Source: Monarcha castaneiventris obscurior (Eukaryota; Chordata; Aves; Passeriformes; Monarchidae). Taken from it: a stretch of DNA of 64,000 nt. Positions 25,401 through 38,504 of this stretch are shown piece by piece (position 1 is the first letter of the stretch; every line of letters starts with the position of its first letter). A program made the position numbers and the translations under genes. The notes under the pieces are model-generated. The model had not been told where the DNA came from and made no database searches. It saw nothing but the letters and a program-made list of their open reading frames with translations. The stretch lies in the NCBI GenBank assembly GCA_026261815.1, contig JAMPIT010000379.1, forward strand, positions 7,204,001 through 7,268,000, written 5' to 3'.

Positions 25401-25930
25401 CAGGTAACTCAGTTTAGGTATGTGTGTATACCTAAGACATAAAAACGTCTTTCAGATCCTGAAGAATAAAATGCATTACAGATTGCTAAATATCTGTCTG
25501 TAACCCCCCCGCACAGATACTTATCAGTGTTCCCCACATAGAAGTCAGTGAACTAGGCCTTTAAATTACAGGAATGATTATATCAGCTACCAGCCTGGCT
25601 GGAGGATAACCAGTGTCATCCCCTTCTGAAAGAAGAAGGTTACTCATGCCTTTCAGAGGCAGTTCCAAGGCAGGGTTGGCTAATAGTTCGCTTTACAGTG
25701 TTTCCAGTAGATTTTTAGGAAATAATATTGGGAACTAGGAGGTAGCAGTGATGCTTCCAGTTCTTCATGGTTTGCCACTAAGTAGAGAAAATCTTATATA
25801 CATTTTAAGTACATTTTTCTATAAGAAAATGAATATTTACTCCCCATCCCACACCTGTCTTCCTTGTGTATTATCTTTTCCTGTTATCTCAGCACTTGTT
25901 GGCAGAAGGAGAACTTGGACAATGGTATTT
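19452..25930. other. AT-rich non-coding stretch
   Basis: No gene or element recognised over about 6.5 kb. It includes an A18 run at 20227-20244. A patch at about 20590-20900 and another at about 24060-24300 have somewhat higher GC but no recognisable exon. Frames do not exceed 91 codons. Confidence 0.5.
20227..20244. repeat. Poly(A) run, 18 bases
   Basis: An uninterrupted A18. I see no retroposed sequence immediately upstream that it would tail. Confidence 0.9.
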
Positions 25931-25933
25931 TAC

Positions 25934-25964
25934 TGTTCTAGCTACAAACTCAGTAGCTAGAACA
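25934..25964. repeat. Perfect 12-bp inverted repeat (hairpin)
   Basis: TGTTCTAGCTAC at 25934-25945 is the exact reverse complement of GTAGCTAGAACA at 25953-25964, with a 7-base spacer. It is too short for a microRNA precursor. It could be a protein-binding palindrome or a chance event. Confidence 0.85.
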
Positions 25965-25969
25965 AACTC

Positions 25970-28900
25970 TGATCTAGGTCACTGATACACGGAGCTTTCC
26001 ATTTTCATTTTTGTCCTCTGCTCATGGGAAACACATAAAGACATTAAAGGGATAATGGGTCCATTTCAAAGCCCTTTGTGGGTAATAGCACAGCTGACAA
26101 CAATTCTGTTTCACAGCAACTTCTGAGGTTTGGGGATTTGTTTTCAATCATTCCATAAGAAGTAGATATTTCTGCTAATTGAAATTCTTTTGAAATGTTG
26201 AAATGTTTTGAATGTTCATTTTGTCTATAAAATGGGGCCTTCTTGGAACAGGAGGAGACACCTGTTGCTTGGTAGTCAGAGAAATGGTGAGGGTTTCATG
26301 TTAAGCCCCTCTTCCCGATAATGTGGGACCAGGTCTTTCATCCTCAAACTAAATAGATCAGAAAACCAATACTTCCTTCATCCAAACCATCAGGCAATTA
26401 TGTATAAGTGGAAAATAATTTCCATTGATTCAAGTAGTCTTTGAAACAAAATTATAGAAACAAATATGTTTCCCTCTTAATTTTTAGCATGTGAAAAAAA
26501 GTATTAATGCAGTAATTTCTCAATATTCATGGCGTAATGTTTCTTTTCTTTACTCAGCCTTAAGTGCTGTTACACTAAAACTGCATTGCATATTGTTTAT
26601 TATAGTACTGTTTTTACTATAGGGAACTCTCTCAATTGACTTTTTTTGTAAAATTTCTAATTGATAAAAGTCTGTAATAGAACTGACTTAGAGAAAAAGG
26701 TAGCAATTTTACTTTTTCAGAGTTTTTTCTTTGATGGACTTTGTGGGATTAATTTATGAACTCACAGTAATAATGTTGAGTTGTGATCCCAAATGAATAT
26801 CCAGTTTGTAATCACAAAGAATTAATTATCATCTAAGACACACCTATATAGAAATACGCCAGTGTCACACATGATGAACAGATACTGCTTTTAAAAGCCG
26901 TTTTATAAATGTAAACCAGTTGTTAGAAACACTTAGAAAACTTGTAATTGGAAGTTTCAAAAGAATAAGTAATTTTGTCTCTTTTTTTTAGGTTCTGCTA
27001 ATACTTTGACAAGTCTCAGTCCCGAGAATGCTGGGAGCCTGCAAACACAACTGTCATCATTGGTAAAGAGTGTGCCCATAAGAGTCATCGGTCTAAGATA
27101 TTTTCTTTTTAAATTTTTTTTTTTGACAACTTTTTAAATCTCAAGTCCACATATTCTCAGCATTTCCAACCTGATTTCCAACTTGCCAATATGTGGCGTT
27201 TTCATATTTTGGAAGACATTTGTCCACAGATGTACAATATGTAGATTACATAATTGATGATTGTGCTGTCAGCATTGAAACACTTGCAAAATCTTTTATT
27301 CAGGTATCATCGGATATTTATGCTTCATGTTGTGTAAATTCTTTTAAGAAGTAATGGTTTTATTTATAATTTACATGTGAATAAAAGACAGTGAGAACAA
27401 CACTAACAGTTCAGCAATCAGTACTTCAGAGTTCTTTTGCAACTACAGTATTTTGCTGTACTCAGAATAGTACAGCCATGATTGCTGATTTTCAGGGACC
27501 TGTACTGTGTATGTGCCTGCATGCCCACAGCTCCCCATGACCCTCTACATCTGCCATTAAAAAATTACCATAATTATTCCCAATTCTGTGAAGAGCTCTG
27601 TTGCTCTATTGCTCTTTCCTTCTCAGAGTCTTAAACACAGCTGGATAGAATGTGTAAATAAATGTTTGTGTTTTCACACTCTGAATGAGCAACAGTGGAC
27701 AGGAGAGATTCACTGACTACAATATCAAAAGAAAACAGCCTAAAGACAGCATCTGAGTTGTTACTATTTGAGCAGCATGCAGCTTAGTGAAGCCTGTAAA
27801 ATAGCTCCGGGTTAAAAGATCTCGGGGTGTCTTAAGACTTTAAGCCCCATTATCTAAGAGCTAGCGACATTGAGGAGGCTTGGGAGAACGCAGTTTCATG
27901 AAAGATCTTGGATTATTGCTCAGGCTAGAATATCAAGTTCAGGAGGGTCGATGTGAATAAATCTGAGTTTGCCAGACAGATGTAAGAGGTTTTCTAAGAT
28001 CCTTTTTAACTCCAAATGTCAGCCTTCAGAGTCTCTCCACAGGATCTTCATGTCTGGGTTGTACTTTTAATAGGGTACTTAATCACAAGAGACTGTGGAG
28101 TATCTCCTAAGTGATTCTCCTCTGTGATCCAGGAGCATTAAACCATTTCATGACCAGAGGAAGCCACAAGCAAAATTCATAATTTAGACAAGAAAACCAT
28201 AAAAGCCAGACAGAGCCTTTTGCCTGATGTATCAGAAAGAACATGAAGGACAGGTTACATATGTGAACCCCTCTCTTTTTATCAGAAATAAGCTTTAAAA
28301 TGACAATTGCCATATTTCAGCTTTGGCTCCTTTTTTTCCTCAGTATTCCAGTCTGTCAAAATGTGTCTCTTTCTCCATGAAATAGCTTCAGGTGAATAAT
28401 CTTTTCTTACAGCAGAGAGGGAGTCAGAATGCTAATGTAAAGCCACTAAAACTAATCAGCACAGGTGTTGAAAGCCAATTATTTGGCTATTGGCAGCTGT
28501 ACATCAACTCCTGTATGGGAGCTGCTGCATGAGATTGGTCCAGCCTTCAGTTTGATACAAGGGCACAGAGAAGCTTTAATATAGATCAACACCCATCAAT
28601 ACTATCTTGGTTTCAGATGTCAGTCAGTCAAAACACCTTGCATGAGCAGTACATAAACTGGTACATAGATTTTTTTCCATAAACAGAATTAGTCTATTGG
28701 GGGGGGGGGGTGTTGTTTGTTTGTTTGTTTTGATAGAATGCTTCTGTTGCAGAAAAGCCAATTTATCAAATTTATCATTTATCCAATTTATTATTTATCA
28801 TTTTGCTGAGGAGGCACAGTGGCACCAACTCAGACTGACAGAATTGTGTTTTGAAATAAGCATCAAAATAAAGGGATATTATCAGAACAGAAAATACATA

Positions 28901-31900
28901 ATTTTTATCTGGTTAGGAATTACTTCAAATTTCACTATACTGAATTAAAGAAGAAAACATTAGAAACTTTTCCACTGATGTTAAGGGAGATGTTAAGGCA
29001 GCTTTTCTGAATTTTTTAATTCTCTGGAAAGTTTTGAGATTTTTTATCAACACCACAGAACCTCCTACCAAATAAAAATGTACTTTCTCCCCATTTCTTG
29101 TCCTATATAACTTACAAATTCCACAAAGATTTAATTTTTAAAATGCATGCATTGTATGTATTTAAAACTCCGCTACCTTTTTATCAAACTTCATGCAAAT
29201 TCTGTGGTTTTATGCTTGTTTCTTTTATAAGCTATTAATCAAAAGTGGGAAACAAATATTAACCCCAAATGTTAACTCAATATTTTCCTTTAAAATTAAA
29301 TAAAAGACAGAGTTTACATGTCTTTAAAGCATTCACAAGAGTGATGACATAAAAATCTAACTTGCTGACAACTGCCACTTTGAAAAAAAAGACAGGAATT
29401 CATATTTATTTCGTAGCCATGCAAACCTATCCATGATGGGTTTTCTTCAAGATTTAATAACTTTGTGATAGATCTGTGACCCATTTATACTTAGTCTCCA
29501 AGCAAAATGTGCAGTGAAAAATAAGAGGCTTTGAGATGCATGCCTACTCCTTTCTTTTTTTTAAAAGCTGAGACCCATGTTGAAGGCTAATTAACCTATA
29601 AAAACTACAGTGTTCAGCTATTACATACTGACAAGTGGTTTGTTTTCATCACAAGCAAGCTGCAATTAATATTTGAGTACATATTAAATTATGGCTATTT
29701 TCATCACATTTGCAGATAATATCAGATCATTTTTGAGAGATATTACTAAGCGAGAAACAGATTCAGAATATACTTAAGAGTAAATTTACTCTTTTGAAAT
29801 AAATAAATAATTTAATTTGGTTTATTTAAATAGCATTTAGTTTTTTCCTCAGTTAACCTTTCATTGTGACAACACAGTCTAATAAAATAATTAAATATGT
29901 ACAGGAGAGAATAAATTAGATTTTTTAGACATATTTGTAGCAAAAGAAAGAAAAGTGTCTTTATGAGCTAATGAATAGTTACTGGGCACAAAACAGGAAA
30001 ATTTGAAAAAGACAGCAATTGAGATTCAGAGAGAAGTTGATCATCTGAACAACTTCCATGTCATCAAGAAGAGAAAATAGGATATATTTTGTTTCTAGGG
30101 AAAAGGGATTATTAAATGCAGTATCTAGATTTTAAGGCTATAATTCTGCAATATTTTTTTTGCAATTTTGCATTTATTTTCCCTCCTTTTATTAGGGAAT
30201 TGCTAAAATGATTGGTTAAATTTACATATAATACATTAATTTTGTTTCTTTCCTGTTTGCAAGAGTGACTAAGGCTTTCCTGCAATTGCCTGGGTCAGGG
30301 AAGTTTCCTCCAGGAAAGGGGAGGATAATGTAGGCAGCAAGACCACGGCACTGATATGGGACTCAGAGGATGCAGATGCCATTCTTAGTTTTAGCAGCTC
30401 TCACTTGAAAAAACCCACCACATTTATTTCATCCCTTATTTTATTTCTGTGAAAAAAATATTAAAGAATATATAATACTTACAGAGAGGTAAGACTTGGA
30501 AGAGAAATTATTACTGTAAAATACAAGTAGATGTGGATAATCCAAATTCATTCCTAGGCTTCCTTGCTGCTGAATGCCTTTCAGTAGGACCACTTCAAAG
30601 GTACCATGACAAAATGTTCTTCCCTGTATAAATTTAGGAAAAAAATTGTGCATTTCTTATACTAATTAAAAAAACCCTGTTCATGACTTCTGAATGAGAG
30701 GCTGTGGGTAGTTTTTTCTATCTGTGAGCAAAAGAGTGCTGGAATTGCATGTGGGCTTGCTTTGCCTTGGAATCAACAGCTCTTGGGAAATGCTGTATCA
30801 GAGCTGAAGCTGAAGCTTGGTGCCTTCATGTTTTTGTAATGAGAGACAAGCTGGCACACATCTGCAGAATAGAAAACCTTTGTGATAGGGATGTCCGGGA
30901 GCAGATTTACCTCAGAAGTAAAGAGGTGCGGTACACGTGAACCGTAGTTTTCATTTGAACCACCCACAAAGGGCCTGAGGGCACTAGACCCTGATCTGTG
31001 AGTCTTTTTTCCCACCTTGAGCTTGGACCTGGCTTTGCCACTATACCAGCCTGCTCCCCAGGGACCATTGGGTCTCACAACACTGTGATGCCCTGCAGGA
31101 AGGTGCATGTCCTACAAATCCCTCAGATGCAATTCTGGAGCAGCACATCGAGGCAGAGGAGTCCCCATATGTGCTTCTTCCAAGGAATGGATAAAGAACC
31201 CACATAAACCTCTCCTAGTTATGTAATTTGTGCCAGACTGAAGCAGGGAAGTTGACATTAGTTTACTGCGACTGAAAGTAGACTGCTTAAAAAGAAAAAA
31301 AACACAACTAAACCAAAAGTGTGCTTTTAATTGCATTTCTACTATTGTGCTTTATCTGTATTTTGGTCCCTGGAAACCATGGAAAAACACTCAGGAAGCA
31401 AACAGTATCCTTTCTGACAGACAGCTAACCAAGATGGCCTAAAGGCAGGGACAGACTGTGCTGAGAAGGAAGGGCCATGCAACATGAGATGGGGGCTGAG
31501 CAAAGACCAGAGTCACAGAGCTCTACAAAACTGAGCTACTGGGAGTTACTGTGTGAGTAAGAACCATGGCTGTGTTCAGTGGATAGCACCAAGAGTGGTG
31601 GGAGAAGCACACAGTGATGGTGGGAACTATTTCACAGCTGTTGAGCTCTTAATCCATGGCTGGGAGAGGCAGGAAAACCCCTAGAAGTTCAAAACTGATG
31701 GAAAAGCAATTCCTATTTATTGAGCAGCATAAGATCTGGAATATTTGACTCATTCATGCAGTGAAGTCACACAGCCCTGACCTGGAGTCAGTTTCTGCAA
31801 GAAACAACAGAAAATGGTACAGCTACTACAGCCCAGATGGTTTCCCTAGGGTTAGGTGCAGGTCATGCATGCAAGCCTCATGCATTGTGACAGAAAACCA

Positions 31901-32895
31901 CTTTGCTTTTACAGGACAGTCCAAGTAGGCCAGGTTCTTTTTCATATGCATTGAGTATCAGCACACAGCGTTCAGCATACATACACTAGCACATTCCCCA
32001 CACCAAGAGACACCTACATCCCCTTCTCTGCAGTACAGCTACCATTTCTTGCATTTGCAGCAAACACTGAATTCATTCACAGAGCACCACACTGCTATTG
32101 TGGAACTGAGGAGAAACTGAGGAGAAACATCTGAGCTGAAGCAGCTGTCCTTTCTATAGAAGGTTTGGAGGGATGCTGTGGTGGCTCCAGGGGGGAAGGC
32201 TTGCCTCATTCACCCATAAGCAGAACCACCCCTCCACTTCTTTGGCAACCATGGAAGCAGCTTCTTTTTATCCCTTCTTCCTGGGAGCTACAAATAGGAA
32301 AAAAAACTGAGCCATCTGAAAGCATTTACTGATTAAATAGTCCTCGCTCTCTTCATCCTCCCACTGGCTCACTCCTGGGCCAGGTTGGAGATGCTGGGCA
32401 GATCATGTGCTAATACCCATCTATAAGGGATTATGTGTAATGGGTGTAATTGTGTACCTGTGGGAATCCAGAGTGCAGAGAATATTCCTCTGCCTGTTTT
32501 GAAGGATTCAACCCCCCTGGACAATACTGTTTTTGACCTTTATCCATGGAGAAAACGGCCTACACTCTTGGAAGAATTAAAATCTACACCAATGTGAACT
32601 AGATAGTAGAATATTATGTAAAAAAAATCACAGGGTGAAGAATTTAGAGGTTTTGGGTTTGTTTATGTAGTAAATAGATAAATAGTGAGATTTCCAAAAT
32701 GGTGGATGTTTACATCATTTTAGACTTCATGCTCCTTCTTCAAGACCTCCATTTTCTGCAGTAGAAGCAGCTTAGTATGATTGGGTAGAATTTGCCACAG
32801 TTCCTGTCTGCATTACAAGGTGATTTACTGGACATTGGTGGAAAAGGAAAAATATCTGTCATTTCAAACTTCTGTTGGGTAAAATGCCTTTAAAA
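25970..32895. other. AT-rich non-coding stretch
   Basis: No gene or element recognised over about 6.9 kb. It contains a G12 run followed by a TTTG repeat at 28699-28730 and many homeodomain-like TAATTA words (for example near 26823). Open frames of 60-111 codons around 30749-31207 lie on both strands with no motif. Confidence 0.45.
28699..28730. repeat. G12 run followed by TTTG repeat
   Basis: Twelve G (28699-28710) are followed after TGT by four TTTG-type units. A G run of this kind is a common assembly and sequencing weak point. Confidence 0.85.
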
Positions 32896-32899
32896 GGGC

Positions 32900-33059
32900 T
32901 GTGAAATCTTGATAACCAGGTCACTTGCAGCTTTTCTCTGCTCTTGCTACGTTCCTTGTCACCTTGTAGCTGATAAGAACTTAATAAACAACTATCTAAG
33001 AGCAAAGAAGGCTGAAGGTCCGGTTCGTCTCTTAAGACGACCGGCAAGGACTCTTAACA
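32900..33059 (+). mobile_element. Possible LTR 3' end (R/U5-like)
   Basis: An AATAAA signal at 32983-32988 is followed about 32 bases later by a strong stem-loop (33020-33044: CCGGTTCGTCT, loop CTTA, AGACGACCGG) with three CpGs, and then a sequence ending in TTAACA at 33059. This order, poly(A) signal, hairpin and terminal CA, is like the 3' part of an avian retroviral LTR. I could not recognise the family or place the 5' end, and I see no target-site duplication. Confidence 0.33.
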
Positions 33060-33061
33060 AA

Positions 33062-36000
33062 TCTCCCCCATCCAGGGAGGTCTAATTAAGGCACAAACTG
33101 TGTCAGTACCTAAGCCACACTTTGCAAAGTGACTTCAACTCTCGGGCTGAGACTTCCATCCACAGAAATTGCCTCAAGTATATACAAATGATCCTTAATG
33201 CCAGGAACATACCCATCATTTTTATAAATTATACCTGCACCCACATATATTTCAAAATGTTTTAAACAATTAAATTATCTGAAGATCACATCCCAGATTT
33301 GAATTACGCTGTCTCATTTTTTATCTACCACTTCAAAAATTGTGGAGATAACAGAAATAAATTATTTCCCATCCTTAGTAACATTTTATATTTTAGTTTT
33401 CTTATGGAGACTTATAAATCCTACAGAATGTACATTAGTTATTTTCAAATTATATTTTTATGAGTTATTTTTCTTCCAAATAGAAAAAAAAAGATTTTCA
33501 AACTTTGCAATGTGTAAAATTGATTTTTAAATGCACATAGGGAAATTTTATCTTCTTTCGGTGAAGAAATAGGATAATTGTCAGAATGAAAAGATCAGGT
33601 TTTTTTGGTTAAGCATAAAACAGAAAAAAAAAATCGATAGTTTTCTTAAATTCTACTATTTATAGCCTATGACTTGTTACGTGTCCCTTTTAATTCGTGA
33701 TATTTGATTTTAATAAATTAATTACTAAGGCAGATAATGATGATAATTTCCTTGAAAGTAGTTAAAATTCTTTGTTACAATTTTATCCAAATTCTCTTCC
33801 AAGTTAAAAATACCCATTAATGAGATGCAAGCCAATTATAGGCTACCATAAATAATAACAGTACTGAATATGATATACAGGCTGTGTGCAAAATGTGGGA
33901 TTAAGGAATGATGTTAAGACTATGAGTTTCTCAGTTTCGCTTGAGATTCTCTGCTGGTAGGTTTCAATATATATGGGTTTAAATTCTCCAAGCCTTGAGA
34001 TGATTTGAAAAGCCCAGAATTTCAAAGTAAAAATTCATGTAGAATTTATGGAATTGCTAATATCCTGTTTACATGTGAAATGAGGGATTTTAATGCATAT
34101 TTGGTTACAGTTTGAACAAACCTCCATGTCTCTCTTTGGGCCTATGTGAGTGAGAGTTTTAAGTGGATTGACAAGAGCTCTTGAGAAGCAAATCACAGCA
34201 GCAAGGAATATTATGGAATATAGCTGCAGAATTTTTTGGCCACCTACAGACTGTAAAAGGCTATTTTGGTCTCCATCATTTCCCCAGTCATATTTTCAGA
34301 TTACAAGCCATGGTGACAAATGACACATTACTTTATATAAGGGTGCCAGATAACAGCAAATGGAGTATTTTTGTGAAGCTTAGTTTAGAATAATTGTTGG
34401 GAAATGAGAGGGAATATGTTCACAGACTTTTTTTGACATAGTTGACTGGATTATTACCAGTCTGTGAATGGAAATCAAAACCAAAACAATATCATCAGAA
34501 ATTAGGAATGTGCTCTTCATCCGTACCTCAGTATAGGAAGCATCAAGGTGCTTATAGATGATCTTGTGATCTACTTTCTATAAAGTATGACACCTATCTT
34601 TGATGGTGTTACATTTGCTACTCTGACAGCTATCTTTTCCAAAAGTGGATATTGAAAACAGAATCAATTAATAACCCATCAACCATGATGGGTTCCCAGA
34701 GGTGGTAGGACCTGCTACTTGAATGGAAAATCTAATGTTGCAGTGAGGTTGGACAAAAAACATTCTATTTCCCAAAGCATCTTAACATCTTTCTTACATA
34801 TTCATCTTACTTGTCCACTACTACTGGTAGTTTCTTGTCCCATGCACTTTTTCAAAGCCTGAGTTCTCTGCTCTTTATTTTCCAGTGCTTTCACAGTGAG
34901 GCTTATGTGTGACAGACATACACACCAGTGTTTGGCTGCCAAATGTCAGAATCCCTGCCCACAATCAAAGTGAGATATACTTTCAGTACAAAAAAAAAAA
35001 AAAAGATATTTGAAGCTGAAGTAATTTTGCTAAGAGAAAAGAAGACAAATGATCTCTTGTGGATAGGTAGTCAATACAGTTTTACAAAGGATGTCACTCG
35101 CTTGCTTGGTGGGTGACATTCTTCCTTTCATTCTCATATTTTTTAAACAATGACAATTTATCTTCATGCTTAGCCTCTATTTCTTCCATTTTTAATGCTG
35201 TTCCTCCTTTGTCGCTCCATCCTTGTTGGTGACTTGAGTGGTGCCAAGCTGCTGAAGCTGCAGAATCTAAAACAGAAGCCATCCGCTTATTATGTGAAAT
35301 TTCTTAATTAACATTCTCCATACTACACAAAAACAATTCTGGCTCACCCATTCTGACTATAAATGTTGCTTCACTTTGTTGACTACATCTTAAGTTTATC
35401 TGACATCTCACTTCTGTATATGTAAAATTCTTATGTTGTGTTTGTGATGCCTGAAGCAAAATTACAACACAAATGTAACCTTCTAATTGTGTGTAAACTG
35501 GAACACACATATTTCATACAGCCATGTGTTTGATAATTATAAAAAATATTCTACACTTTTTTCATTTGGTTTGGTAGATTTCATCTTCAGTATATTCTTA
35601 GTGATAATGAAATTTGCAACATACATGTATTTTAGTAAATGTAGGAATAGTTTGAAAGATACTGCACTAAAATATAACAGCTTCCTCTTCTGAAATGAAA
35701 CTTTCTTTCTTGCTTGAGCTATCCTAGTATTCATCATCAAACAAAGAATGAAGTGAGAGGTCTCCATGAAAGATGACAGACCTTCCTATAGATGAGGGAA
35801 CAGGATGTGTATTGATTAATCTCGACCAGGGTTAAGAGCAGTATGTGAAGATGACTTCAATACTGAAAACTGAGGAGGCTGTCCCTGTTGGAATTTGAGT
35901 GTGGGACTGACTCTAGACAAAGTAATTAAGAGATGATAAAATACTATTTGTTTCCACTTTGTTTAAAAGCTGCTCTCTAGGGTGTTGACTTTCTCAGCAG

Positions 36001-36480
36001 GGCATGAGCGAAGAGGGTTACAGTTCCACTTCACTTCTGTCTTTGATTAGTTTTTGGTTCACTGCATTTCACTTATTTCAATTCTTAGACATGTATTTCC
36101 ATCATCAGCCCTAATATATGTATAGTTTTAATCATTTATTTTTTCAGTCTTGTCAGGAGAGCTGTCAGTTCAAACCATTCAATCTTTCAGTAGAACCACA
36201 ACAGGACAGATAGCTTGGTTAGTCTGTAGCTATCAAGAACTCTGTTGACATCAATTCAATACTAAGAAACAAGGGAAGATAAAGATCTGTATCTCAAGAT
36301 GAGAACTGAGGGACAAATATGTTCAGTTAGGCATGAAACCTATCACTGCATTTTGTAATACATTCATCAACCCATCAGCTTTATTCTTCAGAGCAACTCC
36401 ATTAGCTTTGCATTTAGCTTGCATGAAGCTGTCTTTTTAAATCCTTCCCCCCCTTAACAGCTCACTGCACATTATTGACA
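33062..36480. other. AT-rich non-coding stretch
   Basis: No gene or element recognised. Includes A15 near 34990. It gives way to the GC-rich island after about 36600. Confidence 0.5.
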
Positions 36481-36488
36481 GTAATATT

Positions 36489-36496
36489 TATAAAAG
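36489..36496 (+). promoter_or_regulatory. Consensus TATA-box word upstream of the CpG island
   Basis: TATAAAAG, followed by GAGC, matches a TATA box in the plus orientation. A start site would be expected at about 36520, some 200 bp before GC content rises. I see no other core-promoter evidence, and the word occurs by chance in AT-rich DNA. Confidence 0.25.
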
Positions 36497-38320
36497 GAGC
36501 ACATAAGGAACAGAAACATTTTTGTTTGTGCCAGCTTGGTTGAAGAAAAGCCCTTAAGTGTAAGATGCCCGTGAAAACCACTTTTCATTACAAGAAGCCT
36601 AAGCAACTTGAAGGGAAAAGGGCTGTCGGAGGAACTACAAAAAAGCGAAGCTCAATCTCCTTTTAGCGGACTTTTAATTGTGACCACCCTCCCTGACATC
36701 CTCAGCTTAACTGCAGAGAAACATTCCCAAGAGCTGGAAGCGGCCCCAGAGGATGCGGGTGAGGCCACTGCTGCTCCCCCCACTCCCAGTTTAGCAAAAG
36801 CCCCACCACGGCCGGGCTCTCCCCACACCGAGGAGGCGCAGAGGCTCGGCGGGATTCCCTGCCCGCAGCTCCCCGCAGCGCCGGCGGGCGGCGAGCCCGG
36901 CTGCGGGCACCCACCCACCGCAGGGGAGCGCGGTGCCGGAGGGCGGCTCAGGCGGCTCCCCTCGGGCTCTCTCTTGCTGCTTTTCCCTGCTGCGTTCATT
37001 CTCCCCCTGCCTTCGCTGAGGCAGGTCGATTTCTGGCGGCCCCGTCCCGCGGGGAGATGCGGCTTCCCCCGCGGCGGCCGCCTGTGCGTATGGGGGTGTG
37101 TTCCTACATGTATATACATATAGGTATTATATATACGGGTGTGCCTGTGTCAGTGACTGATAGCTGCGTTATCGCGTGTCATTGTAGCGCTGTCCGACGG
37201 GGAGGGCCATGCCTGTGGGGGATCTCCGGCAGAGCGCCGTGTGCGCTGCTGGAAGCACGAGCCTGCGGAGCAGGAGGGCGAGCATCACGCAGGGCTTTCG
37301 GGAGGCACAGGGAAGCTTGTCCCTCACTCCTTATGCTCCCTTTGGGCCCCCTCCTTGTCCGAGGCAGCCCGGAAGAGCGGCGCTGGCTGTGCACCGGTGG
37401 CGGTGGGCGCCGCAGAGCCGTGCTCCGGGTTAGAGGCTGCGAGACGGGGCGTGGAGAAGGTAGCGCCGCTGCCGCGCCAAGCCAGCCAGGCAAAGTGATA
37501 GAACCGGCACCAAATTCCTTCCCAACACGGGGGGTGGATGTGCGTTCCCTCTGGCGAGCGGCCAGCCGAGACCCAGTCACACAGCCGACAGGAACGGCAG
37601 CCCGGGCAGCTGAGCAGAAGCGGCGGCTCAGTGAGGCGGGAGTGGGGCGGATAACTTTCCTGCCGGGGCACGGGGGTGAGCGGGCAGCCGCAGCTGCCCA
37701 GGACCGGTGAGAGCTCCGCGGGCTTTCCGGCGGCCCGGGGGAACACCGCCTTCCCCCGGCGGCCCAGCAGCTCCGGCGCCGCCCCCGGACCGCGCTGTCC
37801 CTGCGTGCCGGGGGTCAGCTCACCCGGTGGTCCCAGCTCACCCTCCCGCTGCCCGCGGCAAGCGACTCCCGCCCGTTCGCCCCTCTCCGGCGCGGGGGCC
37901 GGCCCCGGGGAGGGCTGCGCGTCACCGGATCTGGTGGCGCCGGCAGCGGGGCGGCGTTACGGAGCGCCCCGGGAGCGGCGGGGGGGCGGGCGGGGGTCCC
38001 GGGCGGGGCCGGCATCGCCGCGCCTGGCTGCGGCCGCGGTGGCGGCGCCGCGCCGCCTCGCCTCGCCTCCCCTCGGCTGGCCGCGCCTCGCCTGGCCGCT
38101 CACCGCCGCGGAGGGGCGGCGCTGCTCCCCGCACGCCCCCGCCCGGCGCCCCCGCTCCGTCTCCGGGAAGGGCGCGGGGAGCCCCACGCTGCCCCTCAGC
38201 GCGGCGGCGGAGTTGGAGCCGGCGGCGGCGGCCGGGGTGCGATGCCGTGTTAGCCGGCAGCCCGCCCCGAGGCAGCGCCGGCGGGAGGGAGCGCGAGTTG
38301 CCGGGGCTGGGGCTGACACC

Positions 38321-38374
38321 ATGGGCACCGGGCGGGGGGGCGAAGCGGCCGGGCTCCCTGCGCTCCTCGGCTGA
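38321..38374 (+). other. Short potential upstream ORF (17 codons)
   Basis: ATGGGCACC starts a 17-codon frame ending in TGA at 38372-38374, in a fair Kozak context (A at -3 and G at +4). If a plus-strand 5' UTR spans this position, it would act as an upstream ORF. Its sequence is Gly/Ala/Leu-rich and not recognised. Confidence 0.3.
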
Positions 38375-38498
38375 GCCCGGGGATGTGCCGGCGCCCGGAG
38401 GAATTATTTTGGAACTAGCACGGAGCGGTGGGAGGAGGACGAGCGGCACAGCGTTTCAGCAGCTGCGAGGAGGTCGTCCGGCGGTGCTGTATAGGCAA

Positions 38499-38504
38499 GT
38501 AAGC
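38499..38504 (+). promoter_or_regulatory. Candidate 5' splice donor of a first exon
   Basis: GGCAA followed by GTAAGC is close to the vertebrate donor consensus and lies near the downstream end of the island, where first exons usually finish. The exon would be non-coding apart from upstream ORFs. Weaker alternatives are CCG|GTGAGA at 37706 and GAG|GTGCGG at 38634; the latter would follow a strong-Kozak ATG at 38595. Confidence 0.4.
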
